Assembly: GCF_001649575.2 (NCBI RefSeq)
Contig: NC_051433.1
Coordinates: 8,529,972 to 8,593,971 of the forward strand
Direction of reading: 5' to 3'
Source: Kryptolebias marmoratus
Lineage: Eukaryota; Chordata; Actinopteri; Cyprinodontiformes; Rivulidae
DNA: 64,000 bases
Shown: positions 25,501 to 40,500 of the stretch, piece by piece
Numbering within the stretch: the stretch's first letter is position 1
Layout: each line of letters begins with the position of its first letter
Program-made: the position numbers and the translations under genes
The notes under the pieces: model-generated
Told to the model about the DNA's origin: nothing
The model's database searches: none
Seen by the model: the letters and a program-made list of their open reading frames with translations, nothing else

Positions 25501-28500
25501 TCACACACTCTTCTGACATTGTAAACAAATGTAATTTAGAAGATTTGCTGAGTAGCATCCACTGACCTCTGACGGCGCTGAAGGTGTTGAGGTACTCTGC
25601 GGTGAGCAGCGGATCAGGCAGGTCCCGGATGAACTTCTTCAGCAGCGCAGCAGCATCATTTGGACTCACTTCGTCCCAGTTGAAGTGTCCGGAGTAGAAG
25701 TTGGACTCCAGGTTCTGCTGCAGCAGCTGCAGACAGGAAATAATGTTTCAAGGGAAGGTGCCAACATTTCTCACTTAAATGACACAATTAAAGCACAGTT
25801 AGTCGGAAAAATATCTCGACTAAACCCCAGAGAGGCTGTTTATCTTGAGATTCAAACTGATCTGCCTTGATTTCAGAAAAAAGGCGATCACACCTTGTAG
25901 CAGTGGACCTTAGAACGAGCAGTTTCTAACACTTCGACACAAATGTTTACAGGGTGAACCAACATTCTGACAACTCCGACAGACACGCTCTCACAGGAAC
26001 TGATCCCAGGTCCAAGAAAAATAGGGCAGAATGTAGACCAGCAGGGCAAACTGGATTTATAAGTTGATGTAAAACAAAAAACAAAAGCAGATAATTGTTG
26101 ACTGATTTATTTTTAAAGGTTTACTTTTAATTCTTAAAATAGCTTTCATTCATGTCCTCGTGAAGCTTTGTAAATGTCAAAGAGCCATCTCAGAACAGGA
26201 ACTACAGTGTATGCCTTGGTGTTTCATCATTGCTCTTTTTAAAAGCAAAAAAATAAAAAACAGTAATCAATAAGCTGATCAAAGCTGTCACACCTGAAAC
26301 AGAAAAATGAGCTGAGACAACACTGGATGATCACTGTTATCAGATCAGTCCTAGGAATTATAAGACATAAGACATGATCTCTTAAAAGGGATTTTCTACC
26401 TTTTAGTGATAACTGATGCCCTCTGGTGGCCACTTGGATTTAACTGCTTTATTATAACGAAGTTAATACAGCACGATGAAAGCAATCTGACAGCAGCTGC
26501 TGAAAAACCATCGATCTTATTTCACTGGATCTCTTTTAAATGTCAGCTTTAATTAAACTAAGCGAAGCAAATTGATTTTCTGCTTTTATGTTTGAGCATT
26601 TTTGGCATTATATAGTCAAAAATGATCAATATTCTGAATGCCATGTAGGTTATAGAACAACTCAGTTTTTTTTACATGAGAAACAAAAAGGGCAGGTTTA
26701 CTTAAATGAAGTGTTGGCTCGTGTCTTTTCAGGTGCTGTACCTTTATTCTGGACTGAGATCCGGGAACCCGCAGGATCCCCTCTGAATCGACTCCTTTCT
26801 TCTCAAGAAACGATAACAACTGCAGAGAGAAATGTTCGAGTCAGATGTTTGTAGCTGTGAATCTCCTGCATGCCTCTGCTGGCTGGACTCTGTAACTGCT
26901 GCTGCAGACAGGGCGTGGTCAAAGCCTTGCACCTGCTCACACACATTTTAATGTCCTCTATCTGAAAGACTAAAGCTGGTTGGGATGAATGAGTGAATAA
27001 ATGAATGGCTTTATTACCGCTGCACAAAGTTCGACTGTCCTTATTATGTTCAGTAAGGGCAAGAATGTAAGACATGCTGAGCAAAAATCCAAAAACCATC
27101 ACTGTTTCTTACACAGACTGAATAACAGATGTAATTTGTAAGTAAGAACATACAAACTGTTTCACATGTACTACACGTTTATGGGCTGTGCAAAGTCAGA
27201 GGTGGACAGATACACACCGCCTGCAGGAAGAGAGGAATGGTCGCGTTTGGCTTCTGTTTCTGATCGTTCTCCAGCAGCGTGGCCAAAGGCACCCCGAAAA
27301 GTGTGCTCTCTGTAAGAAATCAACATGCGTCTCACGTGAACATCGTCTCAAAACATCACAGAGATTCTGTCCATCAGGAAAACAACACATAGGGTTGAAT
27401 CATTTTTACAGAAAAAAACAGAATATACAGTTGCCAGAGGAGTGAATGGCGGCAGTTTGTGTAGAACTGATCATGTAGAATAATAATATTAATATCCGCT
27501 TTGGTCTTCCTTTAGTTTATTTCATATTTAAAAACAAACATATCAGACATTGTTTCATCTTTTGAGTGTTCTCAGTCTTATGAGAACATGATTCAGCAGG
27601 GTGAATTCTCACCTGGGATTTTCCTCTTTCCGATCTTGTGCCGCTTCACCTCCACTTCCAAAAGGTCGCAGAGCGCCGTCATGTCGATGAGCGCCAGCTG
27701 ACGCACCTTCTTCATGTCGGCATGGGAGAGATCCTGAATTCGAGTCACTCCTAAGCGGCACTTGGGGCAGACCACCCGCTGAGGATGGTGAAGGTGGGGA
27801 GGAGGAAAAAAACAAGTTAAACTTTTCATGATGACGGTCAAAACATAAGAACAAAATATTAAAACAAAAAGAAGAGAAAGAGTGATTGATATAAAAACTA
27901 AACAGTTTGTATTTACTCGCATACAGAGGGATATTTACCTAAAATTAACAAGACTAACTCATCAAAAACACCACCCCTCTCCTAAATTCAAGTACAATTT
28001 ATTTAGCCTGAAACAGAAACTAAACCTGCTGGTCTTTGAACACAAAACACTCGTTTCTAAACTGGGACTTAAACTCACAGGAATTACTTAGTGAAAGTTA
28101 AACCGCTGCTTCCTGATGAAATGGATTAAACATCCTGGCAAAATAAAAATATTGAAAATAATTTATTGGTTATTGACCTGCACAGGTGGCTTTTTGGACT
28201 GAGTTTAAAGTTTCAAACGTTAATATCTCAACATGTCAGAAAAAATACAGAATAAAATGTGGGTTTAAATAAAAAAAAAAGTTTTTTTTGATTAAACAAA
28301 CTCGGACAATATTTTAAGTGTTTAAATTTGCACAATGTTCAATAAAATTCTCTTGATTTAGAAACTACACTGATTATACATTTATATTTTTAGAAGACTA
28401 ATTGATTGTAACAATCTTCCTAGGGTTGAAACCTTTTTAGTTTTTCATTACGTAGGATTGTATGTTAACTTAGATTAGTTTAAACTGGCTTATCTGTCTA

Positions 28501-31500
28501 CTGATAAACTAAAATGCAATGAAAAACATACCAGTGTTTCCCTCTTTTTAAATTCTTTTTCTGGTTCATTGCTAAACTACTTCAAGAAACTTCCTCTAAA
28601 TTCTCTGACTGAAACAACATTAAAAAAAAAAAATAAAAAACCTCAAAGGTTTTCCTGGAGCCAAAAGGAAAAATGAGCAGAGGAGGCGTAAACAGATCGG
28701 GTGCTTACGGGGAGCGTGCCATCCTCTTTCCTGTGTTGGCTGTTGTTCTGTGGAAATTTGGCTTGTTTGATGAAGATGACGGCCTGTTCGCAGTAAGCAA
28801 TGTCTGTGATGAGGAATTCCTCTTTAGGAGCGCCTCGATGATGCTCTAACGTCATGGCTAAAAATACACAAAAAGAAAAATATTATTTCAGTGAAGGAAG
28901 TCAACTGAAAACATATCATTAAGGTGAAGAAAAGAAAGGTGAAACTTTAGAGGACAAGGAAGAAAAAACACAAAAAAGTCAACATAACAAGGAGGAAACG
29001 TTTTTATCTATAACTTCTCTTTGATCTTAGTGTTATTTTACATGAAAAAAAGAGAATAAATACAGAATAAAAACAAAAATACTACCTAGTAGTATCCCAA
29101 TTAACTGAAGTAAAGCTTTATCTGAAACATCAGTGCGCTCTGAGTTGATCTCAGTTATTTAAAATAAATATACAGGTGTTGGAGTTGAGGTGAATTATTT
29201 CAGTGTTAAAATAGCCAAAAATAATATTCAGATCGTTTCCTGCTCATTACAGAGCCACGAAACAGACACGGACTCTCTCCAGCAGTGGCGTGCTGACACA
29301 CAAAGTTAACCAGAGATGAATCTAAACCTGAGAAACCGACAGATGACTCTAATCAGTCATCAGGAGGACAAATCTACTGCTCGCCACACTTATTTGGGCT
29401 TTGTCCTCATAAAAGGGAGGTAATGTGGGTTAAAGCTTTGAGTAATCTGTAGAATGAGCAGATATCGACAGAACTGATCATGGAGTGAAGTTTGGACTTT
29501 GTTATGTTTCTGAAACAACTACAGCCACTGCGATGATGCAGCTGCCTTTAAATGCATTAAAAAAAGTGTTTTTTTATCATTAGTGAGGTGTGTCTTAACT
29601 CAGTCTGGTCATTTCATGTAGTTCTTACCTGAAAGTGGTGTTTTGGCAACTGAAGCCATACTGTGTTGCGTAAGGTCTTCGGTATTCTCAGCTTCTGGCA
29701 GCAGGGTCTGTTGAAAGGGAGTTTTGGCAGTTTTAAAACAAACGTTCAGCCTTTTCTATGTTAACAGTTATAAATATCAATTCTGAAATACTTTCTGCAC
29801 TCCCGGGAGTAAAATGTGTGTTTTACTCAGTTTCTCTAAGAAAATACACAAAGGAATACAGGGTGTTTCCTTTGATAAAGCTCTGATAACGATCAGAGGA
29901 GCTGGGTTTCTGTTCCTCTCTAAGGCTGACAGACAAAGCCTGGCCTTTACATGGGATTTGCTTTTATTGTTATAGGTCAGTCCTCCTGTATGAAACAGGA
30001 AACTGGAAGTCTTCCCCTGACAATTACTTGGGGATAAGACATGTTACTTTTATTTCTTTTATTCAAACAGTATTCCCATTAAGTTGGCCTGAATGTCTAT
30101 CAGTAGACCTAAAACTGGGAAATAAATGTCTGTGTGAACACAAAAATTTGATGTGCTCTGTTTATATTTGTCAGGTTCGGTGAAACCTATTCAGGAAGCA
30201 CATCAGCGCGAGACAAACATCTCTCGTGAGTTGTAGAATAAACTCTCTTTAAATGGTATTTTTGTGCTACATTTCCTCGTGCCAACCTGCGCGATCGGGG
30301 AGCTGAAGATGTCCCGGACGTCACGAGGCGGCTGTTTGTTTCGTTTACGGCGGGACAGTGTGTAGGAGTCAAGTCGACGCTGAACAGCCAGCGCCTGCGT
30401 CTTGGTCAGAGTGGACAGCAGCAACGCCTTGTCTACATCCTCACCGTCCTCGCTGATGAGGGTTGATAAGCCAGCGTCGGCCAGCCACTGTTCCTCTTGT
30501 TCTCCCTCTGAAAACACGGAGACAAAGCAGGTACTGAGACATAAACACGCATCAGGTTAAATGAATGTGCACATGAGGAATGTTAAAACAGTTTAATTTA
30601 TTTTGAGAAAGAAAGTTACATACTGGATTACTTATAACTGTGACAGTTATACCTTCTCCAAAAACACTTCTTGCTCAAACTTAAAACTCCGCTGATGAGT
30701 AAACTGATTTGTGGCGAAGTCCAGTTAAAGACAAATTATATGTAAACATGAAAAGCCAACTTCTTACAGAAGTTAAAGCTAAAAATGTGATACAGTTTTA
30801 AAAAATGGTTTCTCAACAACGATCACACACAAGGACAGTTTTTAATTTGTAAGGTGAATGAGTTTGTATAATGAGCAGCACACGTAATGAAATAAATGAT
30901 CAGTAACAGTAAGACCTAATCTGGGGGTACATTACATCAGATTTTATGACTACAAAAGGTTTTTTTATAAATAGAAAGAGTCTCTTCTTACACAAAACTT
31001 TAACTGGAATAAAAGCAGCTGATAGTAAGTTAGTAGGTAAACAAGGAAAACATAAAATAGCACTTATTTGTATATATTAAGTATAATAAGAGGATTAAAA
31101 TAGGGGTGCCTCTGTTTCCCATACATTAAAAAGATCTGCTAAACAGCAAAATGAAATCTGGTCATTTCATTAAACAAAATAAAAGAAAACCCCATCGAAG
31201 GCGACAACATTTAGGATGATCTATTTGGTTTTTGTCCCTAAAATCCCTTCATCACAGGCTGTTTGAAAGTATCGTCATGGTGATGATGAGTGCTACTTTG
31301 CCACATGAGAGAAACCTGATATGTTGCCATGGCAAATGAATCATTCCATGGAGAACATGGAGGATCTCTGTGAGCAGCTGTGTATGACCATTTTTCCTTT
31401 TTTTAGAAAAGCTCTCACATAAACCATCTTGTATCTGCTCTTTCTCTCCACTCTTAATAAAAAACAGAACCGGGGTTAGAGTAATTACCTTCTGAGTGTC

Positions 31501-34500
31501 TGGAGTCTCTCCTGCTGCAGCCGAGATCTGTGTCACCACTCCCCTGTTGGATGGTCTCAACCTCATGCCAGAATGAGTCCACGCACACTTTATCGGGGAA
31601 GGTCTCCTGGTCCTGAGAAGGTGAGTCGTGTGGGCTGTGTGCTTGTTTAGCGGCTGCCTGGTCCTGTGGGCTGGCCCAGGGCTCCACGCTCATCTCGGTG
31701 GGGCTGGGATCTCTGGTGCAGACATACACACACGTAAAGAAATCACACGCATGCATGCAAACAAATGGGCAGGGACACAAAGATGCGTAAAAAAAAAAAA
31801 AAAACAGGCAAAACGGTGAAGACTGAGGTGGTGCTGGAAGGATGAATCGGCCTGGAGCGCACAGACAGATGGAGAGACAAAAGGAGTGGGACGAAGGAGG
31901 GCCGGTGTGAGGAGAGAGATGGCGAGCTGACACAAAGGGGGTCTCTATTGTTCTTGCAAAATGTGGCCTTTAGGAAAAATACCTAAAAAATCCACTAGAT
32001 GTCACTGTAGGACTATGAAATCTTCTCTTTAGGGGCACACCCCTCTGTCTACTAAAACATTTCTGTGAATAAAAGCCTCTAATAATGAAATCTGAATCAT
32101 ACAATAAGGGTTTTTATAAAAATAAATGACACATTTTCTAAAATTGCAGGTGGTTTCCTTTTATAAACACAAGCAGCGATAAAGCAGCCTGCTTTCCTTG
32201 CGTAGGTCTGAACAGAGCCCAGTTTTCTGCTAACAATAGGACACACTGAGCTGGCAGGATCGCTCCCACCCTGAGGCACTAAAATGTGACCCCCTGAACA
32301 CAGGCACAGGAAGCAGTCTGCTGACTCAAGTCAGTGGTGTGCCGTTTAGTCACATTCTTTGATTCAGCAAATCTGAATGCCAGATGGCTTATCATGCCAT
32401 CATCGCTGCAGATGGAGACAAAGTTAGCGTGCTGGAAGCATCCAGGTCAGACATAACTGGCATTTTTTCCACCGTGTCTCCAAGTCGTCTCTCATGCATG
32501 CTCACATTTACAGGTCTGCTGAAGCAAGATCAGATAAAATGATTTAAACCAGTTTCATTGCGGGGGTGGGGAGCCGGTGCAAGGGAGGTGCTAAAGGGTT
32601 TCAACAGAAATTCAGTTTAATTAAAACAACATCAACAACAAGAAAAAAAAAACTGTTTCATGGCAAGTAACAAGAAGACCTGTAGAAACACAAAAAACTG
32701 ACTTGGACACTCTGCTGTACTGTTATTTTAATCAATGTTGTGAAGGTGAATAATCAAACTTAATTGCAGTTCTTGGTCTTTCATTTGTATTTCCTTTTTA
32801 GCTTAATTCAAGCAGTCTTGAGTAGAATTGTGAAACTTTTAGTTTTCACATTGAAATTTGGCATTACCCAAATCTAAATGTAATTTGCAGCTTGAGATTC
32901 AGACTGGTTTGATGCAGAAAAATCACAGAGAATACAAAGCTCTGATTAACTGTAAGCAAGAAGACTAAATACATCTGACTGCATATGGCAAGGTGCGCCA
33001 GTGTTAAATAAAGCTACCACAGCTACCCTGTTGCAATCACAGGGCCTTTTTTTATGTTTCCAAGAAAGGAAACATACTCTTAAGAAGGCCCAATTACAAA
33101 CGGACCCATTGAGTAAAAATGACATGCTAACGTTTAACGATTCCCAAAACAAGCATGGTTACATTCCACCATATAGAAACCTATGGTTAATGTCAAAATA
33201 GGCAGTCCAGTCTGATCCAGTTCATGTCAAAGAAAAAAAATGTAAAAAATGAAGCTCATAAAAGTACCAAGAATTGTTCTTGAATAGATTTTAGATGAAG
33301 ACTAAAAACATAACGTTCCTGTACTGGATTGGTAACTTTGGCTCAACTGGTCAGTTTCTGTGGTGTGACAGCAATATCACAGTCGGCTAGTTCTGGTGGT
33401 ACCTTCAGTATTTCTCATGTAGTATTTGTTATGCTTTAAATATAAATGTTTAAACAAATCAAATATCACACAACTGGGCATTTAAATCTTTATGCAGCTT
33501 ATTTAAAAAAAAAAAATTTTTGCCCCTTTTGACACTGGTTAACTTTTTTTTCTTTCCAAATCTTGCTGCAGGTTATTTAGTATGTTTCTATGATTAACTT
33601 TTATCTCTTTGAGTTACCAGTTCCTTCTGGAGATGCTGCTGGAGTCGCTGTGCCAGTCACTGAAAAGCGTCCCAGCTGCATCAAATCTGCATAAATTGGG
33701 ATCATACCCTCACTGGGTTTCATGGCAGTAGGGGAGGGTTTGGGTTTAGTTTGTCTGATTTGACATTTCTTTGGTAATCTTGACATTGTAAATAATATAG
33801 TATATTTAGTTTTTGTTTTTTTTATTGAAGTGAGTTTGTAATTAGTTTCATTTGTGTTTCCCTCTCTTGTGTAAGAATGGCCTGAACAGCCATTATAGTT
33901 TTCCTGCCAGTGTCAGTCAGTTAGGGTAATTAGTGCTTGAGTTTCCTATGTTGGTCCCTGAGGTCAAGTTTGTTATGTGGACCTTTCATTGGCTGCCAAA
34001 CAAAGATTATTTAAAAAAAAAAGGTGATTTTTGAAAATAAATCTTTTATTTTTTTCAAATCTTGTGTGTTTGTCTTGCTGACCTGTGTGGTCCCTGACAT
34101 ATAGGTTTCTAAAGAGTCGTTTTATTTTAGTATCTGATGAAATTCAGCAACTTGGTAACAATAAATAAAAATAATTTCACCAAACATTGATTTCCAGCTC
34201 AAATCATTACTGTCTGTTTGCTGAAGTAAGATCTGTTATCTGATCTGTTTGTAACACACTAATTTCAAACATGTCTTATCAGTCTAAATTAATTGTTCTG
34301 TAACTCATACTGACTTTAAGATCAGACTCCAGATAGTTTTTAGATGTCTAAGTCACCTGTAAACACCAGCATTTCATTCCATCTACGGCAGCAGCCTGGG
34401 GAATTGCAGGTTCAGTATGACTTGAACAAATAGCAGCAGCATTCCTCACTGCCAGCAAATGTTAGGCATGTTAGCTTGTTAAATAACTCCAGAACATAAT

Positions 34501-37500
34501 TTTCAGTTTGCCCAAATGCCCATTTATCCATTTTTTTAACCTGCTTTTTCATGCATGGTTCCTATTTCCAGCAGAGTACAAACTGTAGTTTCCCAAATAT
34601 AAATTAATTTGTTTAGCTCTAGAAAAGTTCTATTTCTTGTTCAGATTAAGTAACAAGGTTTCATGAATATTATATCCATCCATCCATTTTCTTTACCCGC
34701 TTCTCTTTTCCAGGCTGTGTGGAGCTGCTGCCTATCTCCAGAAGTCACCGTGTGAGATATCAATTAATATAAAATATGAGATATTAGCATACAGTGGAAA
34801 TGTTCTCCCTGTACACATGTGGGTTTTCCTTCCACGGATCAAAAACATGCAATTAGAATTATTGGTAATAAACTGTCACAAGGCTTGAGTGGGAGTGTGA
34901 ATGGTTGTGTGTCTTTGTATGTTTTTAGACACCACAGCTGAAAGAAAACACAACATGTGCTAAAAAGTTGGCATCTAAAAAAATATGAAGTCTTCAACAT
35001 AAAAAACATCAAAGACAACAGCAGCAGTTAACATGAAGTGGAAATGATTGGATTGAGAGCGTTACCATTTAAGAGAAGTCAACACCTTCAGCCATCTCTG
35101 TGTTTATATCTTGACATCAAAGTTTTCCTTTTTTCTGTATCACAGAATGTGCCATCTACACAACTTCACTCTAAAAACAGACGATTCTGACTCTTCCAAA
35201 AACATTGATCAATTTAGCATTGTGCTCTGAACTTATCAAGTCTTACTACTCACACATACCTGGGTTTTTTCCTGTGGAGTGATGGCTTCAAACGCTTGCC
35301 CCGAAACGCGTTTGGATGGCGCCTAAAATGACCGAATGCGGTGTGTTCAAACTGCATTTTGGCTTCAGTTCTGTTCATCACAACCTCCTCTCTGCCTACC
35401 ATGTCCACAGTGCTGAAGGAATCCGGGAATTACAGTCCTGCATGGAAACTAGCTTTATCCAGTATCGGTGGCTCGACACCATGTGAGCGCGATCTAAATC
35501 TGTCACTTGTTCAAGTTCGTCTGAGCAGGCGTAGGAAGTGGAATGAACCTTTAGCGTGGCATCAGGCTGGTTGGGATGTTGAGTTGAGCTATGCCTGGAA
35601 TCCAGGAGGGAGTGACATGTCTCTCACTATGAAAACATTCTCACCTGTCCCCTCCCTCAAACTTTGAGGTGACGCACCCTTCCCTACGTACATACCAGCC
35701 ATCTAGTTCTTCTCTGGTCTAAACAAGACTCTGTTACCTGCCACTCAAAAATCTTCCATTCAAAATACTGTCTGAAGCACAACAAAAACAGTCTTTGTTT
35801 TAGGCTAAAAGAGGTGGACTTCGATGCACAGGTGAAAACTGACTAGCCTGATTTATATTATATAAATTTAGTAAAACTTCAGTTGCATGTAAGAGTGAGA
35901 TAGATAACTTTTCACAAGCTCATTCATTAAGGGTACTTTGTTGGAACAATTTGTTAGGATACTGGATGTGTTGAACCGATCAAAGAGATCAAAAAATAAA
36001 GTCCTATTTTTTTAAACTTCTTTTTCTTTCAGCTGTTCCCTTTTCAGGTGTCGAGACAGAAAGTCATCCTCCTCCATCTAATTCTGTCTTCTGCCTCCTC
36101 TGTCCTCACTCCAACTACCTCCATATCTCTCCTCTTTGTCTTTTTTTCCTGGCAGCTGCACCTCTAACAGCCTTCTACCAATATACCCACTGTCCCTCCT
36201 CTGCACGTGTCCAAACATTCTTAGTCTAACCTCTCTAACTTTATTTCCCAGTCCTACAACCTGTGCTGTCGAACCCTGTTGCACATAATTAATTACATTT
36301 AAATAGCACATACTTATTAAATGGCATTTAAGGATGTGGTGTGTTGAATCAACTAATGCCTTAAATGTAGAAAAAAAAAAGCTCCTTGTTGCAACATTCA
36401 TGACCTCATAGCATGAGCTCCTGGTCCAACCTCATACCTGAGTCTGGTTAAAATCTTGACAAATGACTCCCAGGTGGCTGGATGTGGAGGGGATGTATGA
36501 GAAAAGGTAGAAAGCATGAAAAGATCAATTTACAAAAAAAAAAGTGAAAGTTTTTCAAGTTTCACAAGTGTGACGGGTCTGTCAGCATCATCTGTGAGTG
36601 AGCCTGAAACCCCCAACCACCTCAAAATAACCACCCACTTTCACCTTTTTGTCCTTCTCCCCTCATTCTCTCATGTCACACTCATGACAGCAGATGATGT
36701 AAACTCACAAGACAAGACACGATTATAGGTGAATGTTAAAGAGTGAGGAAAATATTCTGGGGTTTTCAACACATTACATTATGTCTATAGTTTAGCACTA
36801 TAGTTTAACATACATAAACACACTGTGTCAAATGTCTCATGATGCTATTATTTTGCCATGCATTTAAATTAAAAATCAGAACATTTCTATTGAAACTTGC
36901 TCTTCATAGTACACAGAAGAGCTCTGCCGTTTGTAAGACAACCCTACTTGGAATCTTCTTCTTTAAAAGGATCTAAAACACATGTGGCTGACCGAACAAC
37001 TGAGATCATAACATCAAACTAAAGCTTCCTGGAGATAAATTACAAGTAAATAAAATATCCTTAAATTCCTTCTCTTGCCTTCTGTGTTTTGCCTTGCAAA
37101 AAAAAGGGAAACTAATTGTTCTCTTAGGTGTAACTTGCTAACTTGCCTGCAAAATAAACATAGGACCCGTCCACAAGACAAAGCACATAGTTCATGCTAA
37201 TTTTAAAAAAGGACAGCTGAAAATGTCAGGCTGTTTGGGATTGTACCTTGTTGAATGGACCTTGGCGAAACACAAAGAATCAACAGGAAGCCATGTGCTC
37301 AGAGAAGAATAGACACATTTGAAGCTGTCTGCGTTCAAACTTGAAACTGTGTGAAACAACACCAGGCAGCCCCAACAAACACCTACATTCAGGGACTACA
37401 GTAATCAATCTGAAAAAGCAGCTTGCTGAACAGGATTTAATCTTTACGGCTGAATCGTGAAGAAAGCCTCTTAGTTTTCTGAGAATGCAACAATTAGCTC

Positions 37501-40500
37501 GAATGATACTGAAAACATGTTTCTTCTCAACCCGTCACCACAAGCACAATGAAATACAGAAAATCAAAGACGGAGAAAGTTATATTTTTAGATCACAGTA
37601 AATCTATGAAGCACCCAAACTTAAAAAAATTGTTCCAAACTCTAATATTATAATATTTACTTGGTTCACTAACCCCATTAGAAATATATACCTATTGGCA
37701 GTCAACCAAAGCTGCATCGGACAGAGTTAGGGCGACAGTGCTTGCTAATTTACATGAGTCTTAAACCTCACTGGAGCCTCTAGCAAAAGCCTAATCCTAC
37801 CTGGCTTTGACCCGCCTGATGACTTTGCCCGAGAGCAGCAGCAGAGCTGCCGAGCCACTTTTCCCCCATGGCATCCTGCAGTTGTCCCCCCAGATTGCAG
37901 AAAACTGTAGGAAACAGCAGCCCTGCCTCTGGCAAGCTGTTTCCTTGTAATCTCCTCAACATGCGAGCACATTAGAACGGGGACAGTCTGCCTGCGCTGG
38001 CTGGGACGTCACCACGTCGCATCCTGGAGAAGGAAAGGTCTACAAAATGTGATGGAGAGGGAAAGGGAGAGAAGCTGAGTGGCTGAGCTGGTGGCAGGGG
38101 CTGGAACCGGCACAGGAAAAATATTACATGAATGATTGGTATTGCCACAGCTGAAGAAGAGGATTGAAAGGATGGAGCAGAAAACCCAACAACTGCAGGC
38201 CTGTTTGGGATGCTGACTCAGTGACTTGACTTCTTATGTTGCAACTTTATCCTTCCCTGGGACAAGGAGACGTGTGAAGCATCTTTTTATAGCAGCAGTA
38301 TGCTTACTCGTGCATTTATTCAATAAAACACAAACATAGAAACAGTTTTTCAAAACTTGACCTCTGATCCTTAGTGTGTTGCTTTTCATCAGTAACTCAT
38401 AGCTTTAATGTAACTTATTTAAAGATGAATAAAAAAAAACTATCAAAAGCAAAAACAAAGTATTTTGTTCAGTGGTATTCTGACAAAGATTTCAAAGGCA
38501 GGCATGAGACACGAGGTCCTTTAACTAAACTTTGAAACAAACCTTTTAAAAAGAAGGGCAGAAAAAAACCTGATGTTCAACAGAGAACATTCACAAACAG
38601 TAAATAACACAATCTGTGCCTTTTGTTACAATTTAAGAACCAAACCAAGACTGAACATTTTGTTTATACATTCTGATCTGAACAACTTTTATCTTTTTAA
38701 CCTACAAAACAAAGCAAATAAACCTCAACCACAAAGACGTAGATCATATCTGATTTCATAAAGATCTGAGTCTTGATTTGACTAATTTAATTTCAGGCAT
38801 GTTTTCTCTTGCATTTTCCTCAAAATAAGCAATTACTAAGAAAACAGAAAAACTAAATGTACTGATCAACAAAGTCTAGGGTAAATAAGTAACTTAATTT
38901 ATTGATGTTTTTAAAATATCTCATTCCTAAAGGAATTGTTTTTTGACAGAAACACACATTCTTGCCTTATTTTATCCTAAGAAATGTTCTCTCTAAGATG
39001 AAAACCTCTTCTGTCAGTTCTACGTGTTGTTTAGGTCTATCTAATCAGTTCCTGGATGCATTTTTTGAATGAAACCATCCTTCTTTTAAAATGTTCCTAA
39101 AACAAATCCAGCAGTTTGTTAAATCAATATTTTATCTATGTTTGGCAGTAAACATGATATTTTCTTTGTTGGCCAGAGTGTAAGATATCATCCTGTCATT
39201 TCTGCACTTTAACACTTCTTACAATCATTTCACCACCAACCAGACAAACACAAACACTTGGAGCTTTGCCTTTCTCATCAGCTTTTTCCACCTAACCTAA
39301 TTTATCATATAGTTAAACTCAAGGTTTAGTCCTAACGCCACGTTTTTCTTTTTCTGCTTGGTTTTTCAGACTTTGCATGCTGCCACAGAGTAAGATCTGT
39401 TCTGGCATTCAAGTTGTACTGGTCATCTTACCCACCAAGTAGCCTTCTGAATGGAGAGTTTTCAGATGCAGACTCCAAACTGAGTAGTCTTCTACTATCT
39501 ATGCAAATATTTAAACCCTTTGGCTCTTGTTGGCTATTATCACAGTGCCAGATCCATTTAGCTAAGCTGAGGAAGTAGGTTCAATGAAACTTCCTTAACT
39601 CCTTCCCTGAACCATTAGGTCTATTTCATTTTCTCCTCTCCTTTAACTCATCTCTAGATATATTTTTTTCCGTTTAATTGATTTTTCTCTGACCGTCATT
39701 CCTGGCAAGGCGAGCCCTTTCTGTCTCGCCCTGACAAGCCTCCTTAGCTCACAAATACGCTCAAAGAAAAAGGAGAGTGCAGAATGTGAGGGCACTTCCT
39801 CATGTGACCTTGCAGATGGCACGTGATGGCCAGCTCAACCCGATCCCCGCTCATCCACCTTTTGGCAATCAGGGCACTGAGCCTTTGTGGACAGGAGGGG
39901 AAGGGAGGCGAGAACAGATAAGCGGAGGGATGTGCACGAGAGATAAAGACGAGGGAGGAGAGTTCAAACGATACAAGAGTGAGTTAAAATGTAGCTAATG
40001 TAGAAAAGAAGCCCACGCTTCTAACACCTCCAGATGGTCTAAGTAACAAGTCAGCGGTGACCAAATGTCCACAGAAAATCAGCAGATTGCATACATGCTC
40101 ATTCACACAGACGGAAAAGCACAATGAAACAAAGAAGGCTAAAAAAAGATGCACAAGGTAATGAAGTGTATGCAGCTGACGCAAGTTTGTTTTTAATCTA
40201 ATGAGCACAAAAAGGCAAATGTGGTGGATTGCTGAATTACGAGCACAAGACACCTGAGGCAATGAAAAAAATGTTCAGCAGGAGAAACCTTTAATATATA
40301 TATACATACACAACTGCAAAAGTCAGCTGCTGGATTTCTTTTCCGTGTATCTGCCCACTGTAGCGTGCATGTGGCTTTGCATCATTATCTACGGCAGTAA
40401 AGTTTGGCACATTCATTCATCACATCAGGACGGTGGTTGAACTCGTTCTGGAAGAATGGAAGTGCATGTAAGGAAAGCTGCAATTATTTGACCAAGTAAA

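Noticed and set aside
33781..34104. TATAG as target-site duplication of the possible LTR
   Set aside because: TATAG occurs at 33,796-33,800 and after 34,099, but the left copy is not followed by TG, so it does not define an LTR border.
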